From contig CAIKFU010000043.1 in the NCBI GenBank assembly GCA_903826775.1, forward strand, positions 34,583 through 98,582: a stretch of DNA of 64,000 nucleotides. The letters are read 5' to 3'. The DNA is from an uncultured beta proteobacterium (GTDB lineage Bacteria; Pseudomonadota; Gammaproteobacteria; Burkholderiales; Burkholderiaceae). Below the pieces are notes generated by a model. The model had not been told where the DNA came from. It ran no database searches and saw nothing but the letters and a program-made list of their open reading frames with translations. A program made the translations under genes and the position numbers. This document shows, piece by piece, positions 9,957-21,400 of the stretch. The first letter of the stretch is position 1. Each line of letters opens with the position of its first letter.

Positions 9957-11285
9957 TTAAAGCAGTCCATCAAAAAGCACCACATCAACCCAATCTCCGG
10001 CAGCGATATTTCCTTGTTCGTGCGCAAGAACAACGAAGCAGTTGGCTTCGCTTACGGAACGCAAAATGCCCGCGCCTTGGCTACCCGTAATACTGACGGC
10101 AGCTTGTCCTTGCTCGTTGCGCCCCAAAATGGCGCGTTGAAATTCGGTACGACCGGGTTTTTTTCGAATGGGCGCTGTGGACAAGGCTTGGACGGTGGGG
10201 ACTTTGGTTTGGGTAGCGCCATTCAATTGCAACAATGCGGCTCTGACAAACTGGTAGAAGGTCACCATGACCGCAACGGGGTTTCCGGGTAAGCCAAAGA
10301 ACAGCGTTTTTCGTGAAAGGGTTTTTCCGGGCAGGGGTTTGAGCGTGCCAAACGCCATTGGCCTGCCGGGACGCATGGCAATTTTCCAAAAACCAACGTC
10401 GCCAAGCTCTTCCATAATTTGCTTGGTGAAATCCGCCTCTCCAGCGGAGACGCCACCGGATGAGATCAGGACATCCGCTTTTTGGGCAGCCTGGCAAAAT
10501 GCCTCTTTTAATGCAATTGGGTCATCGCGCACGATTCCGCAATCGACGATCTCAAGATCAAGTCGTTTCAACATCCCAATTAAACTAAAGCGATTGCTGT
10601 CGTAGATGCTGCCGGCATCCAGTTGCTCCCCGATGCTGCGCAACTCATTTCCTGAAGATAGAATGGCAACTTTTAATTTGCGTTGAACGGTGAGCTTGTC
10701 GATTCCCAGGGACGCTGCCATTCCTAGATCAGAGGGTCGTAGCAACCGACCAGCCAGGATTGCCGGTTTTCCCATTTGCAAATCCTCGCCACGTAGTCGG
10801 CGATTTTCTCCAGGCTTGACGATGTTCTGCTGAAATGAGATGGTTTGACCTTCCAACGTATCGGAGACGGTTACCAATTCCTGCGGGATCACGGTGTCGC
10901 ATCCTGCAGGCATGAGCGCGCCAGTCATGATCTTGATGCATTCACCATCTTGTATTGAACCCATATAGGGTTTTCCGGCGAATGCGCTAGCAACGACTCG
11001 TAGCGTAGCGTTACCTGCCTTACCATGATCCACTTCTTTGCCTTTAAAGGCAAAGCCGTCCATAGCGGAATTGTCTGCCGCAGGGACATCGATGGTTGAT
11101 AGCAAGTCCGCAGACAAAATGCGATTGAGTGCCAACTCCAGCAAGACGGTTTCAACATCGTCCTTGTTTGGGGTTTGGTTCGCCTCTCGGATTAATTCCT
11201 TAACCAGGATTGAGATGGCTTCACGCGCCCGGTCAACATGCAGTGATGAGGTGCCAAGCAGATCGATTGATGTCGGTTTACTCAT
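9957..11285 (-). CDS. moeA: Molybdopterin molybdotransferase MoeA
   Basis: DNSAMDGFAF, PAGCDTVIPQE, SSGGVSAGEADF, GLPGNPVAVMVTF. Confidence 0.95.
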   Translation of the reverse strand: MSKPTSIDLLGTSSLHVDRAREAISILVKELIREANQTPNKDDVETVLLELALNRILSADLLSTIDVPAADNSAMDGFAFKGKEVDHGKAGNATLRVVASAFAGKPYMGSIQDGECIKIMTGALMPAGCDTVIPQELVTVSDTLEGQTISFQQNIVKPGENRRLRGEDLQMGKPAILAGRLLRPSDLGMAASLGIDKLTVQRKLKVAILSSGNELRSIGEQLDAGSIYDSNRFSLIGMLKRLDLEIVDCGIVRDDPIALKEAFCQAAQKADVLISSGGVSAGEADFTKQIMEELGDVGFWKIAMRPGRPMAFGTLKPLPGKTLSRKTLFFGLPGNPVAVMVTFYQFVRAALLQLNGATQTKVPTVQALSTAPIRKKPGRTEFQRAILGRNEQGQAAVSITGSQGAGILRSVSEANCFVVLAHEQGNIAAGDWVDVVLFDGLL

Positions 11286-11890
11286 TCCGAGTTTTTCTCC
11301 AAACTGCTGAGTTCATCCGGAGTGTTGACATTGGAAAATGCTTTCTCATCCTCAAAGACGATGGTAGTGGAACGCAGTTTTCCAAACCAGTGGTCGATTT
11401 TTCGCTCCCCCGATTTGAGAAAATTTTCGAGGGATTTGGCAACACCCTTTTGCATCAGGCAAAAAACCGGCTGTGCCCAAATTTTGCCCATGGCATCTTT
11501 TGAGGAGGCGTAAATTAATTCATGGTTTCCGTCAATAAGTTGCCCACCCATTCTGTTGACGAGGTCGACTGGAAATAGTGGGGTGTCGCACGGGACGGTG
11601 ACAAGGTATTCGGTTTTGCATTCGCGCAGTCCCGCTGCAAATCCGGCCAATGGGCCTGAAAAATCCGGAGTTTCGTCCATGACGATCGGGTATCCATACG
11701 CTGAGTATTGTTCAAGATTGCGATTGGCATTAATTTGGATGCACCCGACCTGATCAATCAGTCTTGCAATAGCAAACTCAATCAGGGGTTTATTTCGAAA
11801 CGCAATCAGGCCCTTGTCAATTCCCCCCATGCGTTGAGCCCGGCCTCCAGCCAAAATTAAGCCAGTGATTTGATGTGTCGGAATCATCAA
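11282..11890 (-). CDS. mobA: Molybdenum cofactor guanylyltransferase MobA
   Basis: [21 protein letters not shown]. Confidence 0.93.
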   Translation of the reverse strand: MMIPTHQITGLILAGGRAQRMGGIDKGLIAFRNKPLIEFAIARLIDQVGCIQINANRNLEQYSAYGYPIVMDETPDFSGPLAGFAAGLRECKTEYLVTVPCDTPLFPVDLVNRMGGQLIDGNHELIYASSKDAMGKIWAQPVFCLMQKGVAKSLENFLKSGERKIDHWFGKLRSTTIVFEDEKAFSNVNTPDELSSLEKNSE

Positions 11891-13002
11891 CCGCCGATAT
11901 AGGACATTTCAACTTTGCGGATAGCAGAGTGGTTGCCAGGGGTATTGAGGACGCGAATTTCCGAGTAGTGATCGTCGCGCTTAGCCCAAGTGCCCATGAT
12001 GGCGTTCGTGATTTCCAGATCGCTTTTTCCGGACCGAAGCAGGGTTTTGAAATCGAATCCCTCATTGGCAAACAGGCACAGGTACAACTGCCCGTCGGTT
12101 GAGATTCTCGCTCGCGTGCATTCGTGACAAAAGGTTTGGGTCACGCTGGAAATGACGCCGATTTCCCCTTTACCATCACGGTAGCGCCAACGTTGCGCAA
12201 CTTCCCCGGGATAATTTGCTTGAACCGGCTCAAGCGGAAATTCAGCGTGGATTTTGGAAATCACTTCTTTGGAGGGTAGTACCTCTGCCATATTCCACCC
12301 ATTTGAGCTGCCGACATCCATGAATTCAATAAAACGCAGCGTGATGCCCGTGCCCCGAAAGTGTTTTGCCATTGGAATGATTTCTTGGTCATTGGTGCCT
12401 TTTTTGACAACCATGTTGACCTTGATCGATTCAAAGCCGGCGGCTTGCGCTGCTGCAATGCCCTTGAGAACATCATCAACCGGGAAGTCAACGTCGTTCA
12501 TTTTCCGAAAAACGGCATCGTCCAATCCATCCAGGCTGACGGTCACTCTTTGCAATCCGGCTTGTTTTAGTAAGGCCGATTTTTTTTGCAGAAGGCTTCC
12601 ATTGGTGGTGAGTGTCAAATCGAGGGGAAGACCGGCTGGGGTGCGAATCTTGCTAAGAAGCCCAATCAAAATTTCCAGATTCTTGCGTAACAGCGGTTCG
12701 CCTCCAGTGAGGCGAATCTTCTCAACCCCTAAGGTTGAAAAGATCCCGGTTAGGCGCGTGATTTCCTCAAAAGTTAACAGGTCTTGGTGGGAAAGATACG
12801 GATAGCTTTGGTTAAATATTCCCTTGGGCATGCAGTACGTGCACCGAAAATTGCAGCGGTCTGTAACGGAAATGCGCAGATCCCTTAAATTGCGACCACG
12901 CAGATCCTGGTTTTGCAGCTGAGCTGGCGTGAGCAATGCGGGAATATGCGGCACCTGTCCTGTGCCTTCATCGATGCGGATGGGGATTACTTTTTCAACC
13001 AT
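11887..13002 (-). CDS. moaA: GTP 3',8-cyclase MoaA (radical SAM)
   Basis: [19 protein letters not shown] and C-terminal cysteine cluster [21 protein letters not shown]. Confidence 0.95.
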   Translation of the reverse strand: MVEKVIPIRIDEGTGQVPHIPALLTPAQLQNQDLRGRNLRDLRISVTDRCNFRCTYCMPKGIFNQSYPYLSHQDLLTFEEITRLTGIFSTLGVEKIRLTGGEPLLRKNLEILIGLLSKIRTPAGLPLDLTLTTNGSLLQKKSALLKQAGLQRVTVSLDGLDDAVFRKMNDVDFPVDDVLKGIAAAQAAGFESIKVNMVVKKGTNDQEIIPMAKHFRGTGITLRFIEFMDVGSSNGWNMAEVLPSKEVISKIHAEFPLEPVQANYPGEVAQRWRYRDGKGEIGVISSVTQTFCHECTRARISTDGQLYLCLFANEGFDFKTLLRSGKSDLEITNAIMGTWAKRDDHYSEIRVLNTPGNHSAIRKVEMSYIGG

Positions 13003-13087
13003 GGTGTGAATTATGGCTGTGATTGGTTCTTTCTGCCAACACGCCTTCTATCCAGTGATGGATGGAAGGCGGTTTAGAGAAGTCAAT

Positions 13088-15775
13088 TTATGGCGATTGG
13101 GTAATGGTCTTTTCTTGCCCACCGGTTTCCACCAAAACCATTGGACCTTCGGGAAGGGTAACGGGCGGTTTCGGTGTTCTGCCAAGTGACGGCAAGGTGG
13201 ATTCTGCTTGAATCTGGGATTTCACTTCTGCCAGTTTGCTCGCATCGGTCGCGACCCAAATCATTCCAGCGGTTTGCACAACCTGATGCAATGGGGCTTC
13301 TTGGAGCGATTCAAAGGACACTTTAGGAAGTTCCGGGACCGGTTTGGAAATAACGGCTAGCACGGGAGCAGCTATTGTAGGAGCAACTGACTGTTGTGGT
13401 GCAGGGCTACTAGCAGGCGCGCGAGGTGCGCGTTGCGTGCTTTCCTTGGGCGCATTATTTTCAGGTGCGCTAGAAGAAGGTATCTGCTCAACAGACGCAG
13501 GGCGTGCATTACCGAAGCTATACGTTAGGTCTTTGGTAGGCATGGAAGCGGATCTACCAGCCATTCCTGAAGGCGGCCACTGTTTGGTAGCGGCGGGTAT
13601 TTCAGGGCCGTCATTCTCGTTATTGGTTTCGGCGCGTTCGCCACGGTCTCGCTGACTGCGATTGCGGTTTCGACGATTGCGGCTGCGACGGCGTTCATCT
13701 CCCTCTGCGGTTGCTGCGGAGGATTCAGAGCCTTCGGGGGCTTGAGAAGCAGGACTTACTGCTTCAGCAGTGCGCGGCGTTTCGGAGCGTTCTGGTCTTG
13801 GGTTGCGATTGCGTCCGCGCCCTTCTTGACGGGGCGGTCTGTTTTCGCGAGCGTTGGCTTCTGTACTCGTTGCGGCTTCGGTTACGCCGGCTTCAGCAGT
13901 AGCGGGCGTATTGCCTGCAGGGCGCTCTCCGCCACGGTCGTTGCGTTCACCACGGCGACCACGATTGCGATTGCGATCACCATTGCGGCCGTCACGATTG
14001 TTTGGGTTGCGACTGCGCGTGATGGCGGCTTCCGGTTTAGCTGCAGGAGCGGCTTCCGGAGAAGCAAAGAGTTTTTTGATAAAGGCAAAGAATCCACCGG
14101 TATTCACGGTTTCCGCTTTGACTTCTGTGCGTGCTGGACGGGGTTGGCTGACCGGTGCAGGCTGATTTGGCGTAATGCCTTTGACGGCGGCTTCTGGACG
14201 GACCTTGATATCCGCATCTTTACGGCTAACGATGGTATCGGCCTCGAGTTCGCGCGCAGCTTCTTCTGCCATCACGTAACTGGCTTTTTGATCATCCAGG
14301 CGAGGATCATCATGCCGTAGACGCTCTAACTTGTAGTGTGGTGTTTCCAAATGCTTATTCGGAATCATCAACACGTTTACCTTGAAGCGGCTTTCAATCT
14401 TAATAACTTCTGGGCGTTTTTCGTTCAAGAGAAACGCAGCCACTTCGACAGGAACTTGGGTATGGATGGCCGCCGTGTTTTCCTTCATGGCCTCTTCCTG
14501 AATAATGCGCAGGACTTGCAGGGCGGAGGATTCGGTATCCCGGATATGGCCAGTGCCATTGCAGCGTGGACACGTGACGTGACTTCCTTCGGATAGCGCT
14601 GGACGCAGGCGTTGGCGAGACATTTCCATCAGGCCGAACTTTGAAATTTTGCCCATTTGGACGCGCGCGCGGTCATGCCGTAAAGCATCCCGTAGGCGAT
14701 TCTCAACGTCTTTTTGACTCTTGGTCGAGTCCATGTCAATAAAGTCGATGACGATGAGGCCGCCCAAGTCGCGTAAACGCGCTTGGCGAGCAATTTCGTC
14801 GGCTGCTTCCAAATTGGTGCGGGCAGCGGTTTCCTCAATATCGGATCCACGCGTTGCGCGTGCGGAGTTGACGTCGACGGATACCAAGGCTTCCGTGTGG
14901 TCAATGACGATTGCGCCACCCGAAGGCAAGGGGACTGTGCGCGAGTAGGCCGTCTCGATTTGATGTTCGATTTGAAAGCGCGAGAACAAGGGTACATCGT
15001 CCTGATAGCGCTTTACCCGTGGCAAGTTATCGGGCATTACAACCGACATGAAAGCTTGGGCTTGTTCAAAAATATCGTCGGTATCGATGAGAATTTCGCC
15101 GATGTCCGGTTGGAAATAATCGCGGATCGCGCGGATCACCAGACTCGATTCCAGATAGATCAATAGGGGTGCTGAATTGCCTTTAGCCGCCTCGTCGATG
15201 GCTCTCCACAATTGCATCAGGTAACTTAAGTCCCACTGCAGTTCTGTGGCGTCGCGACCAATACCGGCAGTGCGGGCAATGATGCTCATGCCGTCGGGGA
15301 TTTCCAGTTGGGACATGGCCTCGCGCAACTCTTGGCGATCTTCGCCCTCGATGCGGCGAGACACTCCGCCTCCGCGGGGATTGTTTGGCATTAAAACCAG
15401 ATACCGTCCAGCTAGGGAAATGAACGAGGTTAGTGCGGCACCTTTTTGGCCGCGTTCTTCCTTTTCAACCTGGACAATAATTTCCTGGCCTTCGCGCAGC
15501 GCTTCCTTGATTGAGGCGTTGCGAACGTCGACACCTTGCTTAAAATAGGTGCGGGCAACTTCCTTGAAGGGCAAAAAGCCATGACGCTCTTCACCATAAT
15601 TTACAAAGCAGGCCTCGAGCGAGGGCTCAATGCGGGTAATGATGCCTTTGTAAATATTGCCTTTACGCTGTTCGCGACCGGCAGACTCGATATCAATATC
15701 GATTAATTTTTGACCATCTACGATGGCAACACGCAACTCTTCTTGTTGAGTTGCATTAAATAACATGCGTTTCAT
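13088..15775 (-). CDS. rne: Ribonuclease E
   Basis: [30 protein letters not shown] start; S1 and catalytic core; CPRCNGTG Zn-link; Arg/Asn-rich C-terminal scaffold. Confidence 0.95.
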   Translation of the reverse strand: MKRMLFNATQQEELRVAIVDGQKLIDIDIESAGREQRKGNIYKGIITRIEPSLEACFVNYGEERHGFLPFKEVARTYFKQGVDVRNASIKEALREGQEIIVQVEKEERGQKGAALTSFISLAGRYLVLMPNNPRGGGVSRRIEGEDRQELREAMSQLEIPDGMSIIARTAGIGRDATELQWDLSYLMQLWRAIDEAAKGNSAPLLIYLESSLVIRAIRDYFQPDIGEILIDTDDIFEQAQAFMSVVMPDNLPRVKRYQDDVPLFSRFQIEHQIETAYSRTVPLPSGGAIVIDHTEALVSVDVNSARATRGSDIEETAARTNLEAADEIARQARLRDLGGLIVIDFIDMDSTKSQKDVENRLRDALRHDRARVQMGKISKFGLMEMSRQRLRPALSEGSHVTCPRCNGTGHIRDTESSALQVLRIIQEEAMKENTAAIHTQVPVEVAAFLLNEKRPEVIKIESRFKVNVLMIPNKHLETPHYKLERLRHDDPRLDDQKASYVMAEEAARELEADTIVSRKDADIKVRPEAAVKGITPNQPAPVSQPRPARTEVKAETVNTGGFFAFIKKLFASPEAAPAAKPEAAITRSRNPNNRDGRNGDRNRNRGRRGERNDRGGERPAGNTPATAEAGVTEAATSTEANARENRPPRQEGRGRNRNPRPERSETPRTAEAVSPASQAPEGSESSAATAEGDERRRSRNRRNRNRSQRDRGERAETNNENDGPEIPAATKQWPPSGMAGRSASMPTKDLTYSFGNARPASVEQIPSSSAPENNAPKESTQRAPRAPASSPAPQQSVAPTIAAPVLAVISKPVPELPKVSFESLQEAPLHQVVQTAGMIWVATDASKLAEVKSQIQAESTLPSLGRTPKPPVTLPEGPMVLVETGGQEKTITQSP

Positions 15776-16180
15776 AACACTCTCCGTGTGGAGAAGGCAG
15801 TCGCTGCGCGGTGCGCTAGGGGACAGGTTGGATACCGTTCGGGGTTGTAAATCCCGAAGGCTTTTGGAGTGTGGGTCAAGCAAAAACCAAGCTTGCTGAG
15901 CCTGGTTTAGCCGAATTCAATGTCTGAATCGGTGCCACACTAGACGCTCGCCACAGAGACCTCCTTTAGGTCATCAATGCAGGCGCACATCTGAAACTGT
16001 CTTCTAATCGCGGGTCGCGGCAAACGGCACACCAACCCTGCGCCTCATTAAAACGGGGGAGGGGCAACCCCGAGAGTCTAATAAGGGCGACTCCAAGCTC
16101 CACGAGTTCACGCTACATTTCAAACCACTGTTCAAAACGTATTGAAAACGCAATTAAAAATAATCTCAAACCAATAAATT
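15776..16180 (-). promoter_or_regulatory. Long rne leader / divergent rne-rluC regulatory region
   Basis: About 400 nt non-coding upstream of rne with GC-rich inverted segments (e.g. GGGG...CCCC around 16055-16075); inferred leader. Confidence 0.35.
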
Positions 16181-16265
16181 GGCTAGAGCCTTGATTATAC
16201 GGCACATCTGGATCGACAATGGGGTATTGTTGAGTCCCCCGCTAATATGGCAGGGGATAAAAATC

Positions 16266-17270
16266 ATGAATTTGACTACCCAAACCCCTTCCCAACCGGC
16301 TAAAAGTCCCCTTTCAGCAACGGTGGTTTTGCAGACGATTGGCCCCGAAGAGGCTGGCCAGCGGCTGGATAACTACCTCCTGCGCTGGGCAAAAGGCGTG
16401 CCCAAGAGCCACATTTACCGGATTATTCGCTCCGGGGAAGTCAGGGTTAATAAAAAACGGGCCGAACCCACGACGCGGTTGGCTGAAGGCGACGTGGTTC
16501 GATTGCCACCGGTGCGGATAGCCGAACCCGAACGGGAAGCGTCCCCGAATTCGCCCTATACCCAGTCCCGCGCAAGGCAATTTTCAGCAAAAATGCCCAT
16601 TCTCTTTGAGGATGAGGCTTTACTAATCGTGGATAAACCTTCCGGTTTGGCGGTTCACGGCGGCTCGGGAATTGCTTTGGGGGTGATTGAAACGTTGCGC
16701 ATTACCCGTCCTGAACTCAAGTTCTTGGAGTTGGTGCATCGCTTGGATCGGGATACGTCCGGCGTATTGCTGTTGGCAAAAAAACGCAGCGCGTTGGTCG
16801 AGATGCATCGGCAAATACGCGAGGGTTTGACGGATAAGCGCTATTACTTGTTGGCACATGGTGAAATCAAGCAAGGCAATCAAGTAATGCAATTGAAATT
16901 TCCCTTGCACAAATATTTGCTGGCAAACGGGGAGCGTCGAGTACGTGTCGACCCTGATGGCTTGCCAAGCCATACGGCATTGCGGGTAAGCAACATTCTT
17001 AAGCGGGAAGGTGCCACCATCACGTTGGCGGAGGCGCAACTGAAAACCGGACGCACCCATCAGATTCGCGTGCATTTGCAACGGATTGGGCATTCCATAT
17101 TGGGCGATGATAAATACGGTTTTGAGGACGAGGACCGGCGGATCAAATCCAAAAGGCTTTATCTTCACGCACACATGGCGGGTTTTATTCATCCCCGCTC
17201 CGGTGAAAAAATGCGGATTGAGTCGCCTTTGCCTCCCGAATTTACGGCCATGATGAAGGCATTTGATTGA
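16266..17270 (+). CDS. rluC: 23S rRNA pseudouridine synthase RluC
   Basis: S4 domain plus VHRLDRDTSGVLLLAKK and LKTGRTHQIRVH. Confidence 0.92.
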   Translation: MNLTTQTPSQPAKSPLSATVVLQTIGPEEAGQRLDNYLLRWAKGVPKSHIYRIIRSGEVRVNKKRAEPTTRLAEGDVVRLPPVRIAEPEREASPNSPYTQSRARQFSAKMPILFEDEALLIVDKPSGLAVHGGSGIALGVIETLRITRPELKFLELVHRLDRDTSGVLLLAKKRSALVEMHRQIREGLTDKRYYLLAHGEIKQGNQVMQLKFPLHKYLLANGERRVRVDPDGLPSHTALRVSNILKREGATITLAEAQLKTGRTHQIRVHLQRIGHSILGDDKYGFEDEDRRIKSKRLYLHAHMAGFIHPRSGEKMRIESPLPPEFTAMMKAFD

Positions 17271-17296
17271 TTGGAGATAAGGGCGGTATTGGCCAG

Positions 17297-17992
17297 ATGG
17301 CGAAAATAGACCCCCTTCATTCGCCCCAGCGTCGATACGACCTGATCGTATGGGATTGGGACGGGACCGTGATCGATTCAACCCCGACAATCGTTTACTG
17401 CATTCAGCAATCCTGTCGGGATTTGGGGTATCGGGTGCCGGACGACCGTTTGGCTAGTTCTGTTATCGGTCTGGGTATCCAAGACGCGTTGCGCCGTGCG
17501 GTGCCTTGGATTGAACCCGTGCTTTTTCCAAAACTGCTGGAGCGTTTTCGGTTCCACTACCTTGGCCGCGATCAGGAACTGCATTTGTTTCCTGGGATTC
17601 GGGAATTGCTTGAGGATCTGCGCGCTGAAGGGTTTTTATTGGGCGTAGCCACCGGGAAATCCCGGGTTGGACTTGATCGTTCCTTGGGTTTTCATGATTT
17701 GCACCACCTATTTCATGAAACACGTACTGCCGACGAGTCGTTTTCCAAACCCCATCCCGGTATGCTGTTGGAACTTTCGGACGCATTGCAGGTTCCAGTG
17801 CGGCGCATGCTGATGATCGGCGATACCACCCACGATTTGGAAATGGCCTCCAGTGCAGGTGTGGATGCTGTCGCGGTAACGTATGGTGCGCACCCGGTTG
17901 AAACGCTGCGCACAGCAAAATCTTTGATCCATGTTGATAATGTTGCTCAGTTGGCGCAATGGCTTAAAGAAAATCGATTTAATAAAATGTAA
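17297..17992 (+). CDS. HAD-superfamily hydrolase (phosphoglycolate-phosphatase-like)
   Basis: DLIVWDWDGTVIDSTPTIV, GVATGKSRVGL, MIGDTTHDLEMA. Confidence 0.9.
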   Translation: MAKIDPLHSPQRRYDLIVWDWDGTVIDSTPTIVYCIQQSCRDLGYRVPDDRLASSVIGLGIQDALRRAVPWIEPVLFPKLLERFRFHYLGRDQELHLFPGIRELLEDLRAEGFLLGVATGKSRVGLDRSLGFHDLHHLFHETRTADESFSKPHPGMLLELSDALQVPVRRMLMIGDTTHDLEMASSAGVDAVAVTYGAHPVETLRTAKSLIHVDNVAQLAQWLKENRFNKM

Positions 17993-18004
17993 AAGGTAGG
18001 CAGC

Positions 18005-18961
18005 GTGAGAGATCAAGAGAGCGGCATGGAAAAAAATTGGGAGCGGCAAGCGCTTGAGCATTTGCTGCTTGAGAACCTGAAGGAAACTCGCAAGGCTAGA
18101 CGCTGGAGGGCGGTGCTTCGACTGCTCACTCTGATATTGATTGTGGGTCTGCTTTTTAAGGTGTTTGAAATCAGTTTGCCTGGCCATGGCATCACCGTTG
18201 ACAAGCACACCGCCTTAGTGACGTTAGAGGGGGAGATTTCCTCCAGCAGCGTTGCCAATGCATCGGACGTCAACTCGTCCTTGGCATCGGCTTTTGAGAA
18301 TGAGCATAGCGCTGGAGTGGTGTTGCGCATTAACAGCCCAGGTGGCTCCCCCGTTCAAGCAGGGATGATCAATGACGAAATTCACCGGTTGCGTGCGCTG
18401 TATCCGTCAAAGCCGTTTTATGTGGTGGTCGAGGATATTTGCGCATCTGGCGGGTATTACGTTGCGGTTGCCGGCGATCAGATTTTGGTTGATAAGGCCA
18501 GCTTGATCGGTTCTATTGGCGTCGTGATGGACGGCTTTGGGTTCACCGGATTGATGGACAAACTGGGTGTTACTCGGCGCATGATTACCGCTGGATCGAA
18601 TAAGGGAATGCTCGATCCGTTTAGCAAGGAAAACCCAAAGCAAGTGGAAATGATCCAAAGCATGCTCGATGAAATTCACGAGCAATTTATTAATGTGGTG
18701 AAAGAGGGGCGAGGTACGCGCTTAAAAGATTCGCCGGATTTATTTACAGGTCGGGTCTGGAACGGCGAACAGGCAGTCAAGTTGGGTTTGGTTGATGGCT
18801 ACGGGACGGTGGACTCGGTCGCCCGCGATATTTTGAAAGCGCCCGATATTTTGGATTACACCATGAAGGAGAATTTTGCCGAGCGGGTCGCCAAGCGTTT
18901 TGGCGCTGAAGCCGGAACGGCGGCAGGCAAGGCCTTGGTGAAAGGTTCCGACCTGAAGTAA
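18005..18961 (+). CDS. sppA: Signal peptide peptidase SppA, S49 family
   Basis: LRINSPGGSPVQAG, ASGGYYVAVAGDQILVDKASLIGSIGV. Confidence 0.92.
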   Translation: MRDQESGMEKNWERQALEHLLLENLKETRKARRWRAVLRLLTLILIVGLLFKVFEISLPGHGITVDKHTALVTLEGEISSSSVANASDVNSSLASAFENEHSAGVVLRINSPGGSPVQAGMINDEIHRLRALYPSKPFYVVVEDICASGGYYVAVAGDQILVDKASLIGSIGVVMDGFGFTGLMDKLGVTRRMITAGSNKGMLDPFSKENPKQVEMIQSMLDEIHEQFINVVKEGRGTRLKDSPDLFTGRVWNGEQAVKLGLVDGYGTVDSVARDILKAPDILDYTMKENFAERVAKRFGAEAGTAAGKALVKGSDLK

Positions 18962-18995
18962 GAAATTGATGACAGCGAGTCTGAATCGCCGTTTG

Positions 18996-19775
18996 TTAGG
19001 CCAGCATCAAGAAGATGGTGGGGCGATTTTTCAAATGGGCGTAAGCCGCCTCGTTTGAAAATTGCTTGCGCCAGTTGGCGACCGACAGGGTGGTAACCTG
19101 CTCCGTTTTTAAACTCAAGTCGATCCCAAGGCACAGGCGAACCTGAGGGCTTAGGGAGTGAAGGCAGGCCGTTAACATGGTGACGTTGCGGTAGGGGGTT
19201 TCGATCCAGATTTGCGTTTGCTGCAGTTTTTTCGATTCGACCTCAAGTTGCTTGAGGCGCAATTGGCGTTCCTGCGTGTCATTGGGAAGGTAACCGTGAA
19301 ATGCAAATCGCTGACCATTTAATCCACTAGCCATTAAACCCAGCAAGATTGAACTCGGTCCGATCAAGGGTTTTACTGTGGCGCCTAGCTGGTGAGCAGC
19401 CCACACCAATTCCGATCCCGGATCGGCCACCCCTGGCACGCCGGCCTCCGACATCAATCCCATATCCATTCCGGCGATCAGCGGCTGCAACAAACTTTCC
19501 GGCTTCACGGCATCCCCGTATTTTGCGTTTCGCGTTGTGCCACGCCATTCGCTCATGTGCATTTCTTGCAACGGGCAAATCAAGGCGGAAGACAGATCGA
19601 CCGCCTTGAGAAAAGCCCTCGCGGTTTTCGCATCCTCAACGATCCAGTGCTGGAGTTTGGCTGCCTGCTTGACCGTTTCAACGGGCAGCACCCAGGGAAG
19701 TTGATCTATGCGGTCATCGTCACCCAAGGTATTGGGAACAAGAAACAAAGTGCCTAATTTTTTATGGGTTTGCAT
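18996..19775 (-). CDS. SAM-dependent methyltransferase, tetrapyrrole methylase/RsmI-like family
   Basis: DMGLMSEAGVPGVADPGSELVWAAHQLG, PLIGPSSILLGLMASGLNGQRFAFHGYLP. Confidence 0.85.
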   Translation of the reverse strand: MQTHKKLGTLFLVPNTLGDDDRIDQLPWVLPVETVKQAAKLQHWIVEDAKTARAFLKAVDLSSALICPLQEMHMSEWRGTTRNAKYGDAVKPESLLQPLIAGMDMGLMSEAGVPGVADPGSELVWAAHQLGATVKPLIGPSSILLGLMASGLNGQRFAFHGYLPNDTQERQLRLKQLEVESKKLQQTQIWIETPYRNVTMLTACLHSLSPQVRLCLGIDLSLKTEQVTTLSVANWRKQFSNEAAYAHLKNRPTIFLMLA

Positions 19776-19802
19776 GGTAGCTGTTCGGTTAATAGAGCGG
19801 TT

Positions 19803-20408
19803 TTAGGCGAATGGTCTGCTGGCCGGTATGGCAAACCCCGCGTCTCGCAGCAAACCGGTAAGTGCGATTAGGGGCAGGCCAATTAATGCGGTTGGGTCAT
19901 TACTTTGGATCGATTCGAGCAAGGCAATTCCCAGACCTTCTGATTTTGCGCTACCAGCGCAGTCGTAAGGCTCCTCCGTCAACAAATAGCATTCTAGAAC
20001 GTCATCGGGTAAATCGCGGAACGACACTTGCGTGGGAACATTGACGGTGATTTCCACGGTGTTGTGCATGAGGCAGAGCGCGGTGTGGAATGTAACCGTA
20101 TTGCCACGCATGAGTTGAAGTTGTGCCATGGCCCGTTCAAAATTGCCGGGTTTTCCAATGGCTGCGCCATACAGATCCGCAACCTGGTCTGATCCAATGA
20201 CCCAGGATTTTGGATGGAGTTTGGCAACCGCAGCCGCCTTGGCTTTGGCGAGGCGAATTGCCAGCGCGAGCGTGCTCTCATTTGGCATGGGTGTTTCATC
20301 GACATCGGGCGATACCACATCAAACGGGATACCCAACCGGGTTAACAGTTGGCGGCGGTAAATGGAACTGGAGGCCAAAATAAGCCGGTTTGCGGATGCA
20401 CTGGACAT
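19803..20408 (-). CDS. maf: Maf-family nucleotide pyrophosphatase
   Basis: LILASSSIYRRQLLTRLGIPFDVVSPDVDE. Confidence 0.93.
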   Translation of the reverse strand: MSSASANRLILASSSIYRRQLLTRLGIPFDVVSPDVDETPMPNESTLALAIRLAKAKAAAVAKLHPKSWVIGSDQVADLYGAAIGKPGNFERAMAQLQLMRGNTVTFHTALCLMHNTVEITVNVPTQVSFRDLPDDVLECYLLTEEPYDCAGSAKSEGLGIALLESIQSNDPTALIGLPLIALTGLLRDAGFAIPASRPFA

Positions 20409-20438
20409 GGCGTTTAAACCTTCCTATAGACTGATGTC

Positions 20439-21029
20439 ATGAATCGTAATCAAGTTTTGCCCAAGATAGCACTATCGTCCGAACCGCATGCGTTGCAGCG
20501 GGTGGATTTTTGCTCCCCACAGACCTACCATGGGGAGGGATTCTTGAGTATTGCAGACCTACCTCGATTGGCTGAGGAGGCGTCCACTGTGAGCGATGGG
20601 GATGGTTTTCATTGGCAATGCCAAACCCATTTTGACCACCCCCCTACCGGGCGACCCAAACACATTCTCAACCTTGCGCTGAAAGGGCAGATGCATTTGA
20701 TTTGTCAGCGCTGCTTGAAGGATTGCAGTGTGGCGATTGACGAAAAACGCCAGTTTCTGCTGGTTGCCAGCGAGGAGGAGGCGGAAGCCTACCCGATCGA
20801 GGATGATCTGCAAGAGCCCTTGGTTGCCAGCCACCAGTTCGACTTGTTGGAAACCATTGAGGACGAGGTTTTGCTATCACTGCCGCTAATTCCAAAGCAT
20901 CCGGATGGCGCATGCAATCCCCCTGCCTCGATATTGACCCCAACGGGGTCGCATTTGACCAAAACAGAAGGGGTTGAAGGTCGCGAAAACCCTTTTAACG
21001 TATTGAAAGATATGAAAAAAAAGTTGTAA
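20439..21029 (+). CDS. yceD: DUF177/YceD-family protein
   Basis: LICQRCLKDCSVAIDEKRQFLLV, upstream of rpmF. Confidence 0.88.
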   Translation: MNRNQVLPKIALSSEPHALQRVDFCSPQTYHGEGFLSIADLPRLAEEASTVSDGDGFHWQCQTHFDHPPTGRPKHILNLALKGQMHLICQRCLKDCSVAIDEKRQFLLVASEEEAEAYPIEDDLQEPLVASHQFDLLETIEDEVLLSLPLIPKHPDGACNPPASILTPTGSHLTKTEGVEGRENPFNVLKDMKKKL

Positions 21030-21136
21030 ATGGGGATCGGATCCGAGTCTTTACCGGTCTTGCCGTCTTCCGGTCCTACTGGGTGGGTAAATGCGTGTTT
21101 TCTATGCTAGAATGTCGCCTTGCTTAGGAGTTCAAC

Positions 21137-21316
21137 ATGGCCGTCCAACAAAATAAAAAATCCCCTTCAAAGCGTGGCATGCATCGTTCCCACGACTTTT
21201 TAACCGCACCTGCTACAGCCGTAGAAGCGACGACAGGTGAGGCGCATTTGCGTCACCACATTTCACCAAACGGCTACTATCGTGGTCGTAAAGTTGTTAA
21301 AACCAAAAACGACTAA
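21137..21316 (+). CDS. rpmF: 50S ribosomal protein L32 (absent from supplied ORF track, 59 aa)
   Basis: [61 protein letters not shown]; position between yceD and plsX. Confidence 0.96.
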   Translation: MAVQQNKKSPSKRGMHRSHDFLTAPATAVEATTGEAHLRHHISPNGYYRGRKVVKTKND

Positions 21317-21339
21317 TCCTTTTTAGTCAACATAGTCAG

Positions 21340-21367
21340 AAGCGGCTCACATTAAGGCCGCTTTTTT
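21340..21367 (+). terminator. Terminator/attenuator between rpmF and plsX
   Basis: AAGCGGC-tcacattaag-GCCGCTT followed by TTTTC. Confidence 0.75.
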
Positions 21368-21400
21368 CTTAGATACTTACTGACCGCAAGTGCCGACTTT

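Noticed and set aside
13742-14320. 192-aa plus-strand ORF
   Set aside because: Antisense to the Arg/Asn-rich C-terminal region of rne; biased composition creates long shadow frames.
16623-17390. 255-aa minus-strand ORF
   Set aside because: Antisense to rluC and the HAD gene; no recognisable domain.
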